This document shows positions 34,889-43,577 of a DNA stretch of 64,000 nucleotides, piece after piece. A program made the position numbers and the translations under genes. The stretch's first letter is position 1. Each line of letters starts with the position of its first letter. This stretch comes from Archaeoglobales archaeon (GTDB lineage Archaea > Halobacteriota > Archaeoglobi > Archaeoglobales > Archaeoglobaceae), in assembly GCA_030055525.1 (NCBI GenBank), contig JASFYJ010000005.1:1-64000 (forward strand). Reading direction: 5' to 3'. The notes beneath the pieces are model-generated. The model searched no databases and had not been told where the DNA came from. It saw nothing but the letters and a program-made list of their open reading frames with translations.

Positions 34889-36040
34889 TCAACTCACCAA
34901 CTTTTTAACGATTTTGTCGATCCCTGTAGAGTATTGTATGGCTTTTTTCTCCCTCCAGACGATCTCCTTTGGTAGATAATTTTCTGCAAATTTTCTTAAA
35001 GCATACTTTCTTACTACTTTTTCTCCTTCTCTAAACACTTTCATCTCTGGCGGTATGCTTAAAGCTAATTTTATGACATCCCAGTTGAGGTAGGGTGTTA
35101 TTAGTCGTATCTCGTTAAAGTAGGCGATTTTGTTGTCTCTAACCAAATTCCTTTCGCCGATATTCTTCAGATCCTCAACGAGTTTACTTTCAAGCTCTTC
35201 GTAGCTTAAATTTTCATACCTCTTGTAGCCCCCGAATAACTCATCCGCTCCCTGTCCGAATATTATGCTCGAATAACCTAAATTCTTAGCGAGATGCATG
35301 GTTAAGAAAATGGGGACTCCTATAGATATTTGGAAAATTTCGGTAGTTTCGACAGCATTTCGAACTTTTTCTATTGCCCATTTTACGTCTTCTACACTTA
35401 CTTTTATCACCTCTACTTCGCAACCTATCAAATTTGCCGAGTTTCTGATCAGTTCTTCTTCTTCCTTTTTAGCAGTCACTGAAATTAATGGCAGATCGTA
35501 TATTGCAGCTAGCAGGGAGGAATCTAAACCGCCAGAGAAGGCTATGCATGCATTTTTGAACCTGAGTTGAAGAAGAGCCCTCTCCAGAGAATCTTCGATC
35601 TCTTCAAAAGTCATCTCAACTTTTTTAAATACATCTTCGAACCTATAAATTTTTCTCTCTATAATTTTTCCGCTGTAGTCTATTTTTAAAACTTCTCCTG
35701 GATTTACAGAGAAGCATTCACCGTCAATGTAACTTCTAAACGAAGAAAATTGTGAAGTCGAGTAGTACAACGGTTTACTTCCTAGGATATCTCGAGACAT
35801 AAAAATGTGTGAAGGTCGAAAGGCTAAAACAGAATACATGCAACTGTGCTTTACGGGCAACTCATCGGAATACTTCATTTCTGGTACTAATTCTGAATCA
35901 AAAAACAGATTACCTTTTTGAGTTGAAGGGTAGCGTGTAGTAGCAAATATTCGCACAATTTTTCCATCTTTAACTTCTGCAAATGAGTATATAGCCACTT
36001 TAAAATCTATGATGTTCTCAAATTTAACTCTATCGTGCAC
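34889..36040 (-). CDS. Asparagine synthetase-like ATP-PPase lacking the glutaminase cysteine
   Basis: A 383-residue AsnB-like protein. The N-terminal region has a reduced class II amidotransferase-like fold (SRDILGSKPLYYSTS region), but position 2 is histidine, not the catalytic cysteine. Residues about 150-370 are the synthetase domain with the PP-loop ACIAFSGGLDSSLLAAI and the FGQGADELFGGYKRY signature. It therefore probably activates a carboxylate with ATP and uses free ammonia or another nucleophile. The GTG start at 36040 is 46 bp from the divergent MAT gene. It leads an operon with a HAD protein and an iron-sulfur flavoprotein, which suggests a dedicated, possibly undescribed, small-molecule pathway. 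Confidence 0.8.
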   Translation of the reverse strand: MHDRVKFENIIDFKVAIYSFAEVKDGKIVRIFATTRYPSTQKGNLFFDSELVPEMKYSDELPVKHSCMYSVLAFRPSHIFMSRDILGSKPLYYSTSQFSSFRSYIDGECFSVNPGEVLKIDYSGKIIERKIYRFEDVFKKVEMTFEEIEDSLERALLQLRFKNACIAFSGGLDSSLLAAIYDLPLISVTAKKEEEELIRNSANLIGCEVEVIKVSVEDVKWAIEKVRNAVETTEIFQISIGVPIFLTMHLAKNLGYSSIIFGQGADELFGGYKRYENLSYEELESKLVEDLKNIGERNLVRDNKIAYFNEIRLITPYLNWDVIKLALSIPPEMKVFREGEKVVRKYALRKFAENYLPKEIVWREKKAIQYSTGIDKIVKKLVS

Positions 36041-36085
36041 AAATTTTTATATCTCCGAAATGTGAAGAAACGAAGAGGTGAGTTC

Positions 36086-37282
36086 ATGCCAAACATCTTT
36101 GTTGAAAAGATCATTCATACACCAATTGAAGAGCAAAAGATAGAAATAGTTGAGAGAAAAGGAATAGGGCATCCAGATAGTCTTGCTGACGGAATGGCTG
36201 AAGCTATGAGTCGAGCTTTAAGCAAAGAATATCTTAAAAGGTTTGGAGCTGTACTTCACCACAACACCGATGAAGCGCAAGTGGTTGCTGGAAAATCAAA
36301 TCCTCAGTTTGGTGGAGGAGAAATAATAAAGCCAATCTACGTTCTGCTTGTAGGTAGAGCAACGAAGGAGTTTGAAGGAAAGTATATACCAACTGACAAG
36401 ATTGCAATAAAAGCTGCGAAAGAATACTTAAGGAATACTATGGCAAATCTGGATCCGGATGATGTAATTTTCGATATTAAACTTGGCGAAGGTAGTACAG
36501 ATTTGCAGGATGTTTTTAGGAGGAAGAAGGGTGGTGTACCACTTTCGAATGATACTTCTTTTGGGATAGGTTTTGCACCTCTCTCAGAAACCGAAAGCTT
36601 GGTTCTAAATGTAGAAAGAAGAATATATGAAGAGCTGAGAAAGAAAGAGAAGGCCATTGGAGAGGATGTCAAAGTTATGGGTCTTAGAATTGGTGATAAG
36701 ATTCATCTAACTCTTGCAGTTGCAATGGTAGATAAGTATCTGAACAACATGAAAGATTACGATGCTGTAAAAACTGAAATTGCAAATTTTGTTAAAGACA
36801 TAGCGAACGAGTACACCAGAAAGAATTTAGAAGTGGCCGTTAATACTGCCGATGATTATGAAAGAGGGGCAGTTTATTTAACTGTTACGGGCACATCCGC
36901 CGAAAACGGAGATGATGGTAGTGTCGGGAGAGGTAATAGAGTAAACGGGCTAATTACGCCCTCAAGACCAATGAGTTTGGAAGCTAGCAGCGGTAAAAAT
37001 CCAATAAACCACGTCGGCAAAATTTACAATCTTTTAGCCAATTTAATAGCGAACAGATGCTACGAGGAGGTAGATGGAATAAGAGAAGTCTATGTGAAAA
37101 TTTTGAGTAGAATAGGCTATCCAATAAATGATCCTCTTGCTTTGAGCATCCAAGTTCTACCCAAAGAGAGATCCCAGTTTGATGTAATAGAAAGAAGGGC
37201 CAGGGAGATAGCGGAGGAGATGTTAGGTAATATTACAAAGATCACGCAGCTTGTAATAGAAAACAAACTTAGGACTTTCTGA
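36086..37282 (+). CDS. mat: Archaeal S-adenosylmethionine synthetase
   Basis: A 398-residue archaeal-type methionine adenosyltransferase, making SAM from ATP and methionine. [20 protein letters not shown], the [13 protein letters not shown] block, [12 protein letters not shown] and [20 protein letters not shown] match the archaeal family, which is highly diverged from MetK. ATG 36086 is selected because GAGGTGAG precedes it; a longer frame from 36035 lacks similarity. The last 14 bp overlap convergent M20 peptidase coding sequence. Confidence 0.95.
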   Translation: MPNIFVEKIIHTPIEEQKIEIVERKGIGHPDSLADGMAEAMSRALSKEYLKRFGAVLHHNTDEAQVVAGKSNPQFGGGEIIKPIYVLLVGRATKEFEGKYIPTDKIAIKAAKEYLRNTMANLDPDDVIFDIKLGEGSTDLQDVFRRKKGGVPLSNDTSFGIGFAPLSETESLVLNVERRIYEELRKKEKAIGEDVKVMGLRIGDKIHLTLAVAMVDKYLNNMKDYDAVKTEIANFVKDIANEYTRKNLEVAVNTADDYERGAVYLTVTGTSAENGDDGSVGRGNRVNGLITPSRPMSLEASSGKNPINHVGKIYNLLANLIANRCYEEVDGIREVYVKILSRIGYPINDPLALSIQVLPKERSQFDVIERRAREIAEEMLGNITKITQLVIENKLRTF

Positions 37283-38405
37283 AAAATTCTGGGAATTTAT
37301 TTATTATATTTATATAGGCGTCGACGAATTTTTTAAGCTCATCTATTCTGACAAACTCATTTTCTGCATGCATGTTACCTCCACTGGGACCATAATAGAA
37401 AGCTGGAACTCCATGCTTTCTAACATGTCTGGTATCTCCTACTCCAAGGGAAAAAAGAGCTTTTGGAGTCAAACTAAACGATCTTACAACGCTCCCAAGA
37501 AGTTTCAGCATTTTTATATCGTCTTCTATCTTTACATTATCGTATTTAACTCCGTATGGCGGTAAAAAACCTTCAAATCTGTACTCTATATCATCAAACC
37601 TTTTCAGAGACAATTTTATACCTTCAGAACTTAACCATGGAGCAAACCTGATATCTGCTTTTATTTTGCAGCTTTCCGCTACGACGTTCCTTTTTATACC
37701 ACCTTGGATAATTGCTGGGTTGAAAACAGCTTCCCAACTTTTTAAGGAGAATTCGAATCCTAAAGAAGCAAAAAATTCTTTGTAGTGAGTGTAATCTCCT
37801 CTTAACCTTTCAAATTCTTTAACTTTCTCAGTGATATACTTTGCTGCTTTGAATATCGCACCATATTCAGAATTTTGGAATGCAGAGTGGCCGCTTTTTC
37901 CCCTAAAGTCTATGTCTAGCGATATAACTGCTGCCTGAAGAACTCCAATGCAATTTAATCCTGTAGGTTCACCGATTACTACAGCATCAGCAGAGTCTCT
38001 TTGAAAAACGTATCCTAGTCCATTTGCACCTCCAACCTCCTCATCCGCTGTGAATACAACTTTTAATCCACATTCAGGCTGAACTTTAAGTGCTGCAGAA
38101 ATCATCGCTGCAACACTGGCCTTTGCATCGCAACTACCCCTTCCATACAGCTTTCCATTTACTATTATCGGATTTAGCAGTATATCTTCAGCTGGGACTG
38201 TGTCGAGATGCGAATTTAGCATCAAAGTCGGCTTTCCTTTGTTAATCTCAATTACCAAGTTCGTTTTTCCATCAACCTTTTCGTAAAATCTGCAGTTGTA
38301 TGAGCTAAAGATTTTTGCAATATATTCAGCTATTTCAGAAGTTTTTCCAGGTGGATTTCGTGTATCTAACTTTACTAGTTCTTTGAGCAATTCAACAACT
38401 TCCAT
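37269..38405 (-). CDS. M20-family deacylase/peptidase (ArgE/DapE-like)
   Basis: A 378-residue dinuclear zinc hydrolase. Metal ligands are visible in LMLNSHLDTVPAEDI (His/Asp), LYGRGSCDAKASVAAMI (bridging Asp), VFTADEEVGGANGLGYVF (catalytic and ligand Glu) and a C-terminal NMHAENEFVRIDEL (His). A dimerisation domain lies at about residues 165-280. The substrate could be N-acetylornithine, succinyl-diaminopimelate or another acylated amino acid; no neighbour helps decide. It is monocistronic and convergent with the MAT gene. Confidence 0.87.
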   Translation of the reverse strand: MEVVELLKELVKLDTRNPPGKTSEIAEYIAKIFSSYNCRFYEKVDGKTNLVIEINKGKPTLMLNSHLDTVPAEDILLNPIIVNGKLYGRGSCDAKASVAAMISAALKVQPECGLKVVFTADEEVGGANGLGYVFQRDSADAVVIGEPTGLNCIGVLQAAVISLDIDFRGKSGHSAFQNSEYGAIFKAAKYITEKVKEFERLRGDYTHYKEFFASLGFEFSLKSWEAVFNPAIIQGGIKRNVVAESCKIKADIRFAPWLSSEGIKLSLKRFDDIEYRFEGFLPPYGVKYDNVKIEDDIKMLKLLGSVVRSFSLTPKALFSLGVGDTRHVRKHGVPAFYYGPSGGNMHAENEFVRIDELKKFVDAYINIINKFPEFFRKS

Positions 38406-38565
38406 AGCTAGACAATTCCAGTTTTTTCTAGTAAAGGTTGAATAGCTATGAATAAATTGGTTTCGTAGGGCTATAGCTTTTTAAATTTTAGTTTAAAGTG
38501 GATCTACTATGCACGATGATCACTTATCAACTAAACTTTTTTATCTTTAATAGTTCATTAAGTCT

Positions 38566-39354
38566 ATGCTAAAAATTCCAACGGGCATCTTCGGTTTAGA
38601 TGAACTGATTTCGGGTGGTTTTGTAAAGAATACAGTGAATGCTGTTCTTGGAACTGTTGGATGCGGAAAAACAATTTTTTCGCTACAGTACCTTCTTCAG
38701 GGTATTGAAGATAATCAGGAGGCGGTTTATATTTCGTTTGATCTTGAAGTAAAGGATTTTCTAAGAATTGCCCGTTCAATGGGTTGGAAACTTGAAGAGA
38801 AGATAAGCGATGGACTTCTGAAGGTAGGAAGGTTTCAAGTTGAGGATTCTTTTATAGATAGCGAGCTTGTGAAATTTATAACTGGAAAAGATATGAGAAT
38901 AGTTATAGATTCTTTTACCCCACTCGTTGCGAGTCTAGAAACGTCCAGAGCAAGAAATGAAGTTAATTGGTTATATAAAACATTAAGAGAAAGTGGAACA
39001 GCTTTAATCACAGTAGAAGAACCTTTTTTTGGAACTGCCGGTAAAGAGGTAGATGTTCCACTGATTTTAGCAGATTGTGTAATTCAGCTTAAAAATGTCG
39101 GATATGGCGAGGCCTACAGTAGAACTTTAAGAGTTATAAAGCACCGGATGTCTCCTCATCTTAACAGTGTTTTTCCTTACTCTATTTTAGAAGGTGTAGG
39201 TTTGGTTGTGGAGGAAAAGAGATGCGAAGGTTTTGAAGTCGATTTAAGCGATCTACCTTTATCAGAATCTACGAAGGAAAAGTTATACAGATACTGTAAG
39301 GACGGTATTTTAAAGCCGGAAGAGATCCAAAAAATTAGAAGAAGGTTGATATGA
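38566..39354 (+). CDS. KaiC-like RecA-superfamily ATPase
   Basis: A 262-residue single-domain KaiC/RadA-like ATPase. It starts PTGIFGLDELISGGFVKNTV, with Walker A GTVGCGKTIFSLQYLLQG; Walker B is MRIVIDSFTPLVA, and the post-Walker region TALITVEEPFFGTA is typical of archaeal KaiC-like signalling ATPases. The C-terminal 60 residues form a helical extension ending KPEEIQKIRRRLI. It starts an operon: ATGA overlap with a roadblock-like gene, then a third gene. It probably acts as a switch in signal transduction; no partner outside the operon can be named. Confidence 0.85.
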   Translation: MLKIPTGIFGLDELISGGFVKNTVNAVLGTVGCGKTIFSLQYLLQGIEDNQEAVYISFDLEVKDFLRIARSMGWKLEEKISDGLLKVGRFQVEDSFIDSELVKFITGKDMRIVIDSFTPLVASLETSRARNEVNWLYKTLRESGTALITVEEPFFGTAGKEVDVPLILADCVIQLKNVGYGEAYSRTLRVIKHRMSPHLNSVFPYSILEGVGLVVEEKRCEGFEVDLSDLPLSESTKEKLYRYCKDGILKPEEIQKIRRRLI

Positions 39355-39701
39355 GAGAACAGATTAAAGAGTTGTTGAAACCGCTGATACTTGACGAAGG
39401 AATAGCTTTTGTAGCAATATACCGCATAGACGGTACACCGATCTTCGTAGACATAAAGAGGAGGGGAGTTGTCGATATCCTACACTGGCTCGAAGAACAG
39501 GTGAAGATTCTTTTATACTATTTGGAGAATGGGCGACTTAGTGAGGCGGAGATCAAAATATCTAGCTATAGGTTGTTTCTGCAACCTTTATCAAAATCGC
39601 TTGTTCTTACCGTCTTAGCTGACGACACGATATCAATATACAAACTTAGGATAGATATATCAACAATCAGAAACGAGTTTTTAAGTCATGTCCGAGTTTG
39701 A
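39351..39701 (+). CDS. Roadblock/LC7-like protein
   Basis: A 116-residue protein whose order fits the roadblock/LC7 fold: helix (EQIKELLKPLILDEGI), a strand pair with FVAIYRIDGTPIFVDIKRRG, a central long helix (ILHWLEEQVKILLYYLENGR), and strands IKISSYRLFLQPLSKSLVL followed by TVLADD. Roadblock proteins such as MglB regulate nucleotide-binding switches and bind FIST or KaiC-type partners. It overlaps the KaiC-like gene by 4 bp and the third gene by 14 bp, so these proteins are likely made in step and may form a complex; this is inference. Confidence 0.65.
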   Translation: MREQIKELLKPLILDEGIAFVAIYRIDGTPIFVDIKRRGVVDILHWLEEQVKILLYYLENGRLSEAEIKISSYRLFLQPLSKSLVLTVLADDTISIYKLRIDISTIRNEFLSHVRV

Positions 39702-40935
39702 GTACACAGCTTTTCCAGAGAAGAATTCAGCCTTGGAAGATTTAAAGAGGAAAATAAAAACGAAAGACCCCAATCTAGCTATCTTTTTCCTAACTCCAAG
39801 TTTAATTGACTATTTCAAGGATTTTTCAAGGATTGTTAAGTGTGATAGCATAACTGTGCCAGTGGAGGGTTTTGTTACGCGAACGGGCGTGTGGACGAGG
39901 GGAGGTTTAGTTTGGTTGATCGACGAAAAGGTTGAAGTTGAGAAATATTTTGGGGGTGCTGATGAAGTATGTAGAAAGTTGAAAGCTTCAAAGAGTGGAA
40001 AATTTAGTCTTTTGATATATCCCACAGTGTATTTGGGTAGTAGAGCGTCTGCACTTGCAACTTTGTTGAAGGAAAAAAGGTACTATAATTTATATAAAAA
40101 AGGTCAGAAATTTGTACTCGCAAAGGTTGCCAAGCTTTTGCGTGACAAAGTTTTGTATCCAATCAATGATATCCTCCGACCGTTTAGGGATAGAGAAGAA
40201 ACTACAATCTCTCTTAATCTTTTCCCACTCGAATTCAAGTGGAATTCGCCAATATTGGCCTACAATGGTGAGAAGATTGGAAGAGGGCTTCTAAGAATAA
40301 AGTTCAGCAATTTGAAATCTCTAAATTATACAGACACGTTTCCCGAACGTGGAAATACTTTTGAAGAGAACTTGGAAATACTGAAAATGGAAACTGGATA
40401 TGCAAAACCAGTAGAATTTGAAAGTGAAGATGTTGCTATAGGTTATATAGATGGAAAGACGCTAGTTGAGTTTGCCTTTGGTAATAGAGCTTTTAAGGCA
40501 GAAAATTTCGTTGGAGAAGTTAACAAGGGAGATTTTATGGGTGCAACCCCTCAAGGTCTTTGGATGTTTAGTAAAAAGGGAGGTTTAGCGTTTCTTGGAA
40601 TTTTTGATATAGGTACAAATATATACCCATCTTTGTATAATACGAATTATTTTGAAAATTCAGGGGTTTTTACTTTGAGTGAGGTAAATAGGTACCTCAT
40701 TCCAGAGATATGTAGCTTTCTGGATGACCATTTTGATGTTGCTTTTTTGGATCAGAACTACCTCCTTATATATGAAAGAAACGTTGTAGAGTTGAAGGAT
40801 TGTATGAAAGAAAGTTTCGGAATTTTTGTTCTCTCCCCTGCAGCATCCTTCAAACCTAAAAGAAACTACTTCACAGAGATTGAGGATGGAATATTTAGTA
40901 GCTTAACAAGAAACATAGTTTCTATAAAAATATAG
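39688..40935 (+). CDS. Hypothetical 415-aa protein, possibly a FIST-type sensory protein
   Basis: A soluble protein with no signal peptide or membrane segment. The N-terminal region (about 5-75) reads NLAIFFLTPSLIDYFKDFSR, then VEGFVTRTGVWTRGG, in the order expected for a FIST N-domain (strand, short helix, then a glycine motif before a strand). The middle (about 215-300) and C-terminal beta/helix segments (DVAIGYIDGKTLVEFAFGNR; VNRYLIPEICSFLDDHFDVA) could be a FIST_C/dimer domain. This assignment is weak. Overlapping the roadblock-like gene by 14 bp, it completes a putative signalling operon. Its 3' end overlaps convergent ubiA by 14 bp. Confidence 0.6.
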   Translation: MSEFEYTAFPEKNSALEDLKRKIKTKDPNLAIFFLTPSLIDYFKDFSRIVKCDSITVPVEGFVTRTGVWTRGGLVWLIDEKVEVEKYFGGADEVCRKLKASKSGKFSLLIYPTVYLGSRASALATLLKEKRYYNLYKKGQKFVLAKVAKLLRDKVLYPINDILRPFRDREETTISLNLFPLEFKWNSPILAYNGEKIGRGLLRIKFSNLKSLNYTDTFPERGNTFEENLEILKMETGYAKPVEFESEDVAIGYIDGKTLVEFAFGNRAFKAENFVGEVNKGDFMGATPQGLWMFSKKGGLAFLGIFDIGTNIYPSLYNTNYFENSGVFTLSEVNRYLIPEICSFLDDHFDVAFLDQNYLLIYERNVVELKDCMKESFGIFVLSPAASFKPKRNYFTEIEDGIFSSLTRNIVSIKI

Positions 40936-41821
40936 AAATATTTATTGTTGACGCTACAATCAGTAGGATGATCGAGGATAGATAAGAGAAAACGTAATTT
41001 TTTATCAGATTCACATCTTCTAGACTGATCTTCCATTCTAGTCTTTGCATTCTGAAGATAAAGTAGATCAAGAAAAAAACTGGAAGTGTTGCTAGAAGTA
41101 GTTTCGCATCGAATCGGATTGCGTATCCAAATAAGACAAGGTAGTAAACAGCATTTAGAATTGTGGAAATCTTAATTGTGTTCTCTGCTCCAAAAGCTAC
41201 AGCAAAAGTCTTGTACCCGAAAGATTCGTCAGTAGACAGATCTTTCAGATCCTTCAGAACTATGATGGAAAGATAAAAAATTGTGAGGATGAAGGAGATG
41301 AAGATATTTTTGGAGTTTATTTCACCTGCGATCGAGAACAAAATTAACGTACAAGTTAAAAATACAGCTAAGTAAGTAACAATTTCTCCAATGTAATGTT
41401 CTTTCAATCTAAATTTTAAAAATTTATATATTAAAATTTTGTCTGAGTATAGCCACGTGAGTAATATCGGGACTAGCGCTAGAATCTTCTCTAGTAATCC
41501 TGAGCTTAGCATTTGTACAATTAAATACGATAAAGAGTAAAGAATAATGACAGTCAAAATAACCTCTTTCTTTCTTTCGATAAGGATCCTCGAGTCTCTT
41601 GATCCTGAAATTTGATCTTCATCAGCATCGTTTAGATGGTTCCATAAATTTGCTGCTGAACATATTAAGGCAGAATAAATTATTAGAATCAAAAAGCTTG
41701 CTAAATTTTCTGAATATAGGCTTACAAAAGCAGGTATTAAGGGATAGGGATAAACTATCGTTGGCGGTTCTGCAGACATTTTAATAAAATATTTAATGTG
41801 ATCTAAAAAATTATCCACCAT
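40922..41821 (-). CDS. UbiA-family prenyltransferase
   Basis: A 299-residue membrane protein with about eight segments. The first aspartate-rich motif is NLWNHLNDADEDQISG (NxxxDxxxD type), and the second conserved acidic region is IIVLKDLKDLSTDESFGYKT, matching two Mg-diphosphate binding sites. Members attach isoprenoid chains to quinone precursors, hemes or lipids; which one is not clear here. ATG 41821 is used because it gives a normal UbiA N-terminus; a TTG at 41851 would lengthen it by ten residues. A 21-codon upstream ORF with a strong ribosome binding site overlaps the start. Confidence 0.8.
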   Translation of the reverse strand: MVDNFLDHIKYFIKMSAEPPTIVYPYPLIPAFVSLYSENLASFLILIIYSALICSAANLWNHLNDADEDQISGSRDSRILIERKKEVILTVIILYSLSYLIVQMLSSGLLEKILALVPILLTWLYSDKILIYKFLKFRLKEHYIGEIVTYLAVFLTCTLILFSIAGEINSKNIFISFILTIFYLSIIVLKDLKDLSTDESFGYKTFAVAFGAENTIKISTILNAVYYLVLFGYAIRFDAKLLLATLPVFFLIYFIFRMQRLEWKISLEDVNLIKNYVFSYLSSIILLIVASTINISIFL

Positions 41822-41876
41822 AAATTCTAACTTTTCTAAACACTGCTTCAACTTCCTTCCTGTCTCTCTTCTCCAT
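41811..41876 (-). CDS. Short upstream ORF, 21 aa, overlapping the ubiA start
   Basis: A strong GGAGGTG (41883-41889) lies 6 nt before ATG 41876, which opens a 21-codon frame (MEKRDRKEVEAVFRKV, then RIYGG) ending at TAA 41811-41813. The frame is different from that of the prenyltransferase and terminates about 8 nt past its ATG at 41821, a spacing suited to translational coupling. No peptide homology is claimed. The prenyltransferase itself has no good ribosome binding site. Confidence 0.35.
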   Translation of the reverse strand: MEKRDRKEVEAVFRKVRIYGG

Positions 41877-42013
41877 TTCCAACACCTCCTGTAGTTGATA
41901 GTTCTTTACAATTAAAGAATATAAATTTTTTCTTTATTATAACAATCATTGCTATAATCACTGTGATCATCAACATTTGGAAGAGATTTATAGCCGCAAG
42001 ATAAGTTGAAAGC

Positions 42014-42706
42014 ATGTTTGTGGTTAGAGTTTCAAACTTCAGGAAGTTTAACGAAAAGATTGCTCATATAGAATTCAAACCTGCACTTAAAGCTTTTCCG
42101 GGGCAGTTTGTAATGTTAAACGTCTTTGGCTATGAAGAGATCCCTCTTAGCCTTGCTACAGAGAATTCAATCGTTGTAAAGTCTGTTGGCGAGACAAGTA
42201 ATGCGTTGGTAAACAAAAAATTTGAGATCCTAGGATTAAGAGGACCCTTTGGAAGACCCTTCACATTGCCGAGGAACAAGAAAATCTTAATGGTTGCTGG
42301 AGGTGTAGGTGTTGCTCCATTGAAGTTTCTATACGACGTTGTAAGTGAACATAACGATGTAGATTTTGTTTACGGAGTGAAAAATTCAGATGAAATAGTC
42401 TTTAGATTTAAGAATTGTATCTATGCAACGGAAGATGGTAGCTTTGGACTGAAGGGAACGGTAATTGATGCACTTAGATGTTTGGATCTTAAAAACTACG
42501 AGAGAGTTTACTGCTGTGGAAAAGAGGAGATGATGAAGGCAGTTTGGAAACTCTTCGAACCCCTCCTTCCAAAGAAAAGTTGTGAAGTTTCTCTTGAAAG
42601 GTACATGAGGTGTGGATTTGGAGTTTGTGGTTCATGCAGCTTAGAAAATGGTCTTCTAGTTTGTAAAGATGGCCCTGTATTTAATGTTGAAGAAGTTGGA
42701 TGGTGA
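42014..42706 (+). CDS. pyrK: Dihydroorotate dehydrogenase electron-transfer subunit PyrK
   Basis: A 230-residue ferredoxin reductase-like protein with FAD, NAD(P)-binding and [2Fe-2S] domains. The FAD segment reads EEIPLSLATE, the nucleotide loop is LMVAGGVGVAPLKFLYDVV, and the cluster ligands lie in RYMRCGFGVCGSCSLENGLL followed by VCKDG. It passes electrons from PyrD to NAD+. pyrD is not in this window, so an alternative PyrK-like electron-transfer role is possible. It ends adjacent to the convergent HAD gene with no gap. Confidence 0.87.
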   Translation: MFVVRVSNFRKFNEKIAHIEFKPALKAFPGQFVMLNVFGYEEIPLSLATENSIVVKSVGETSNALVNKKFEILGLRGPFGRPFTLPRNKKILMVAGGVGVAPLKFLYDVVSEHNDVDFVYGVKNSDEIVFRFKNCIYATEDGSFGLKGTVIDALRCLDLKNYERVYCCGKEEMMKAVWKLFEPLLPKKSCEVSLERYMRCGFGVCGSCSLENGLLVCKDGPVFNVEEVGW

Positions 42707-43486
42707 TCAGATTAAGTTCTTGCAGATGCTCAGAATTTCCTTAATGTTCGAAATCCTAATATTTGCAACTTCTAAACATCTTGGCGAGGCATATCCATTC
42801 TGCAAGGTTGCTACAGCTAAATTGCTTTCAAGCATTGCAGGGACATCGTTCGAACCATCACCTACCATGATCGTAAAGTAGCCTCTACTTTTTAATTCCC
42901 TTATCAACTTCTTTTTTACACCTTGATGGGCTTCAGGGACTATGTTTTTTTCATCCACTCCAGTAAGCTTGGCTAGCTTTTTTACAAATCCCTTTCTGTC
43001 CCCAGAAGCTATGAAAACTTCGATACCCATAGATTTTAGTTTTTCTATAGTTTCAGCTACTTCGGGAAAAAGTCTTCCAGCTGTAGCGATAGTGTATTCA
43101 ATCTTCGAGTTGTAGGTATCTACAACCAACGCACTTCCAAAGTCCATCTCAGCATTCCATTCGATTAATTTGGATAATGGCTCTTTTAGTTCTCTTACTT
43201 TTGCTTTTTTATCATTAAAAACTGCTTTTGCGTTTATAGGAGGGTTGCAGTATGAAACACCGAAATCGATGTTAGATAAAAATTCCGAGATCAGCTTTTC
43301 TGAATCCTCTTTGCATAAAATTTCTAGGGGGTCATCTTTTATTATAACGAGCGCCCTACCTTTTTTTTCATCTACAATATCTACGGTCTGCTTTTGACAA
43401 AGAAATTTTCCGGTATCAATCTCTTTTATTGATCTCAATATTTTTGCTAGAGTTCCTGCACCATCAAAGACAACTGCAACCTTCAT
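42707..43486 (-). CDS. HAD-superfamily hydrolase, P-type-ATPase-like (COG4087 type)
   Basis: A 259-residue soluble HAD protein. The nucleophile motif is VAVVFDGAGTLAKIL (DGAGT, close to DKTGT of P-type ATPases), motif II/III is VFIASGDRKGFVKKLAKLTG, and the C-terminal motif IV is TIMVGDGSNDVPAMLESNLA. The C-terminal half is the P-domain-like fold; residues about 30-120 are an unassigned insert. No transmembrane segments occur. The phosphatase substrate is unknown. Confidence 0.83.
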   Translation of the reverse strand: MKVAVVFDGAGTLAKILRSIKEIDTGKFLCQKQTVDIVDEKKGRALVIIKDDPLEILCKEDSEKLISEFLSNIDFGVSYCNPPINAKAVFNDKKAKVRELKEPLSKLIEWNAEMDFGSALVVDTYNSKIEYTIATAGRLFPEVAETIEKLKSMGIEVFIASGDRKGFVKKLAKLTGVDEKNIVPEAHQGVKKKLIRELKSRGYFTIMVGDGSNDVPAMLESNLAVATLQNGYASPRCLEVANIRISNIKEILSICKNLI

Positions 43487-43577
43487 TTAATATGTTCTTT
43501 CTCCTTGGGCTTAATAAACTATTTCTCAAGTTTTTATTGCGGAAGGGTTAAATTCATGTAGGGGTTACTCAAAAAGG

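Noticed and set aside
36035..36085. 17-residue N-terminal extension of the SAM synthetase.
   Set aside because: It overlaps the promoter and the GAGGTGAG ribosome binding site; the family begins at MPNIFVEKI.
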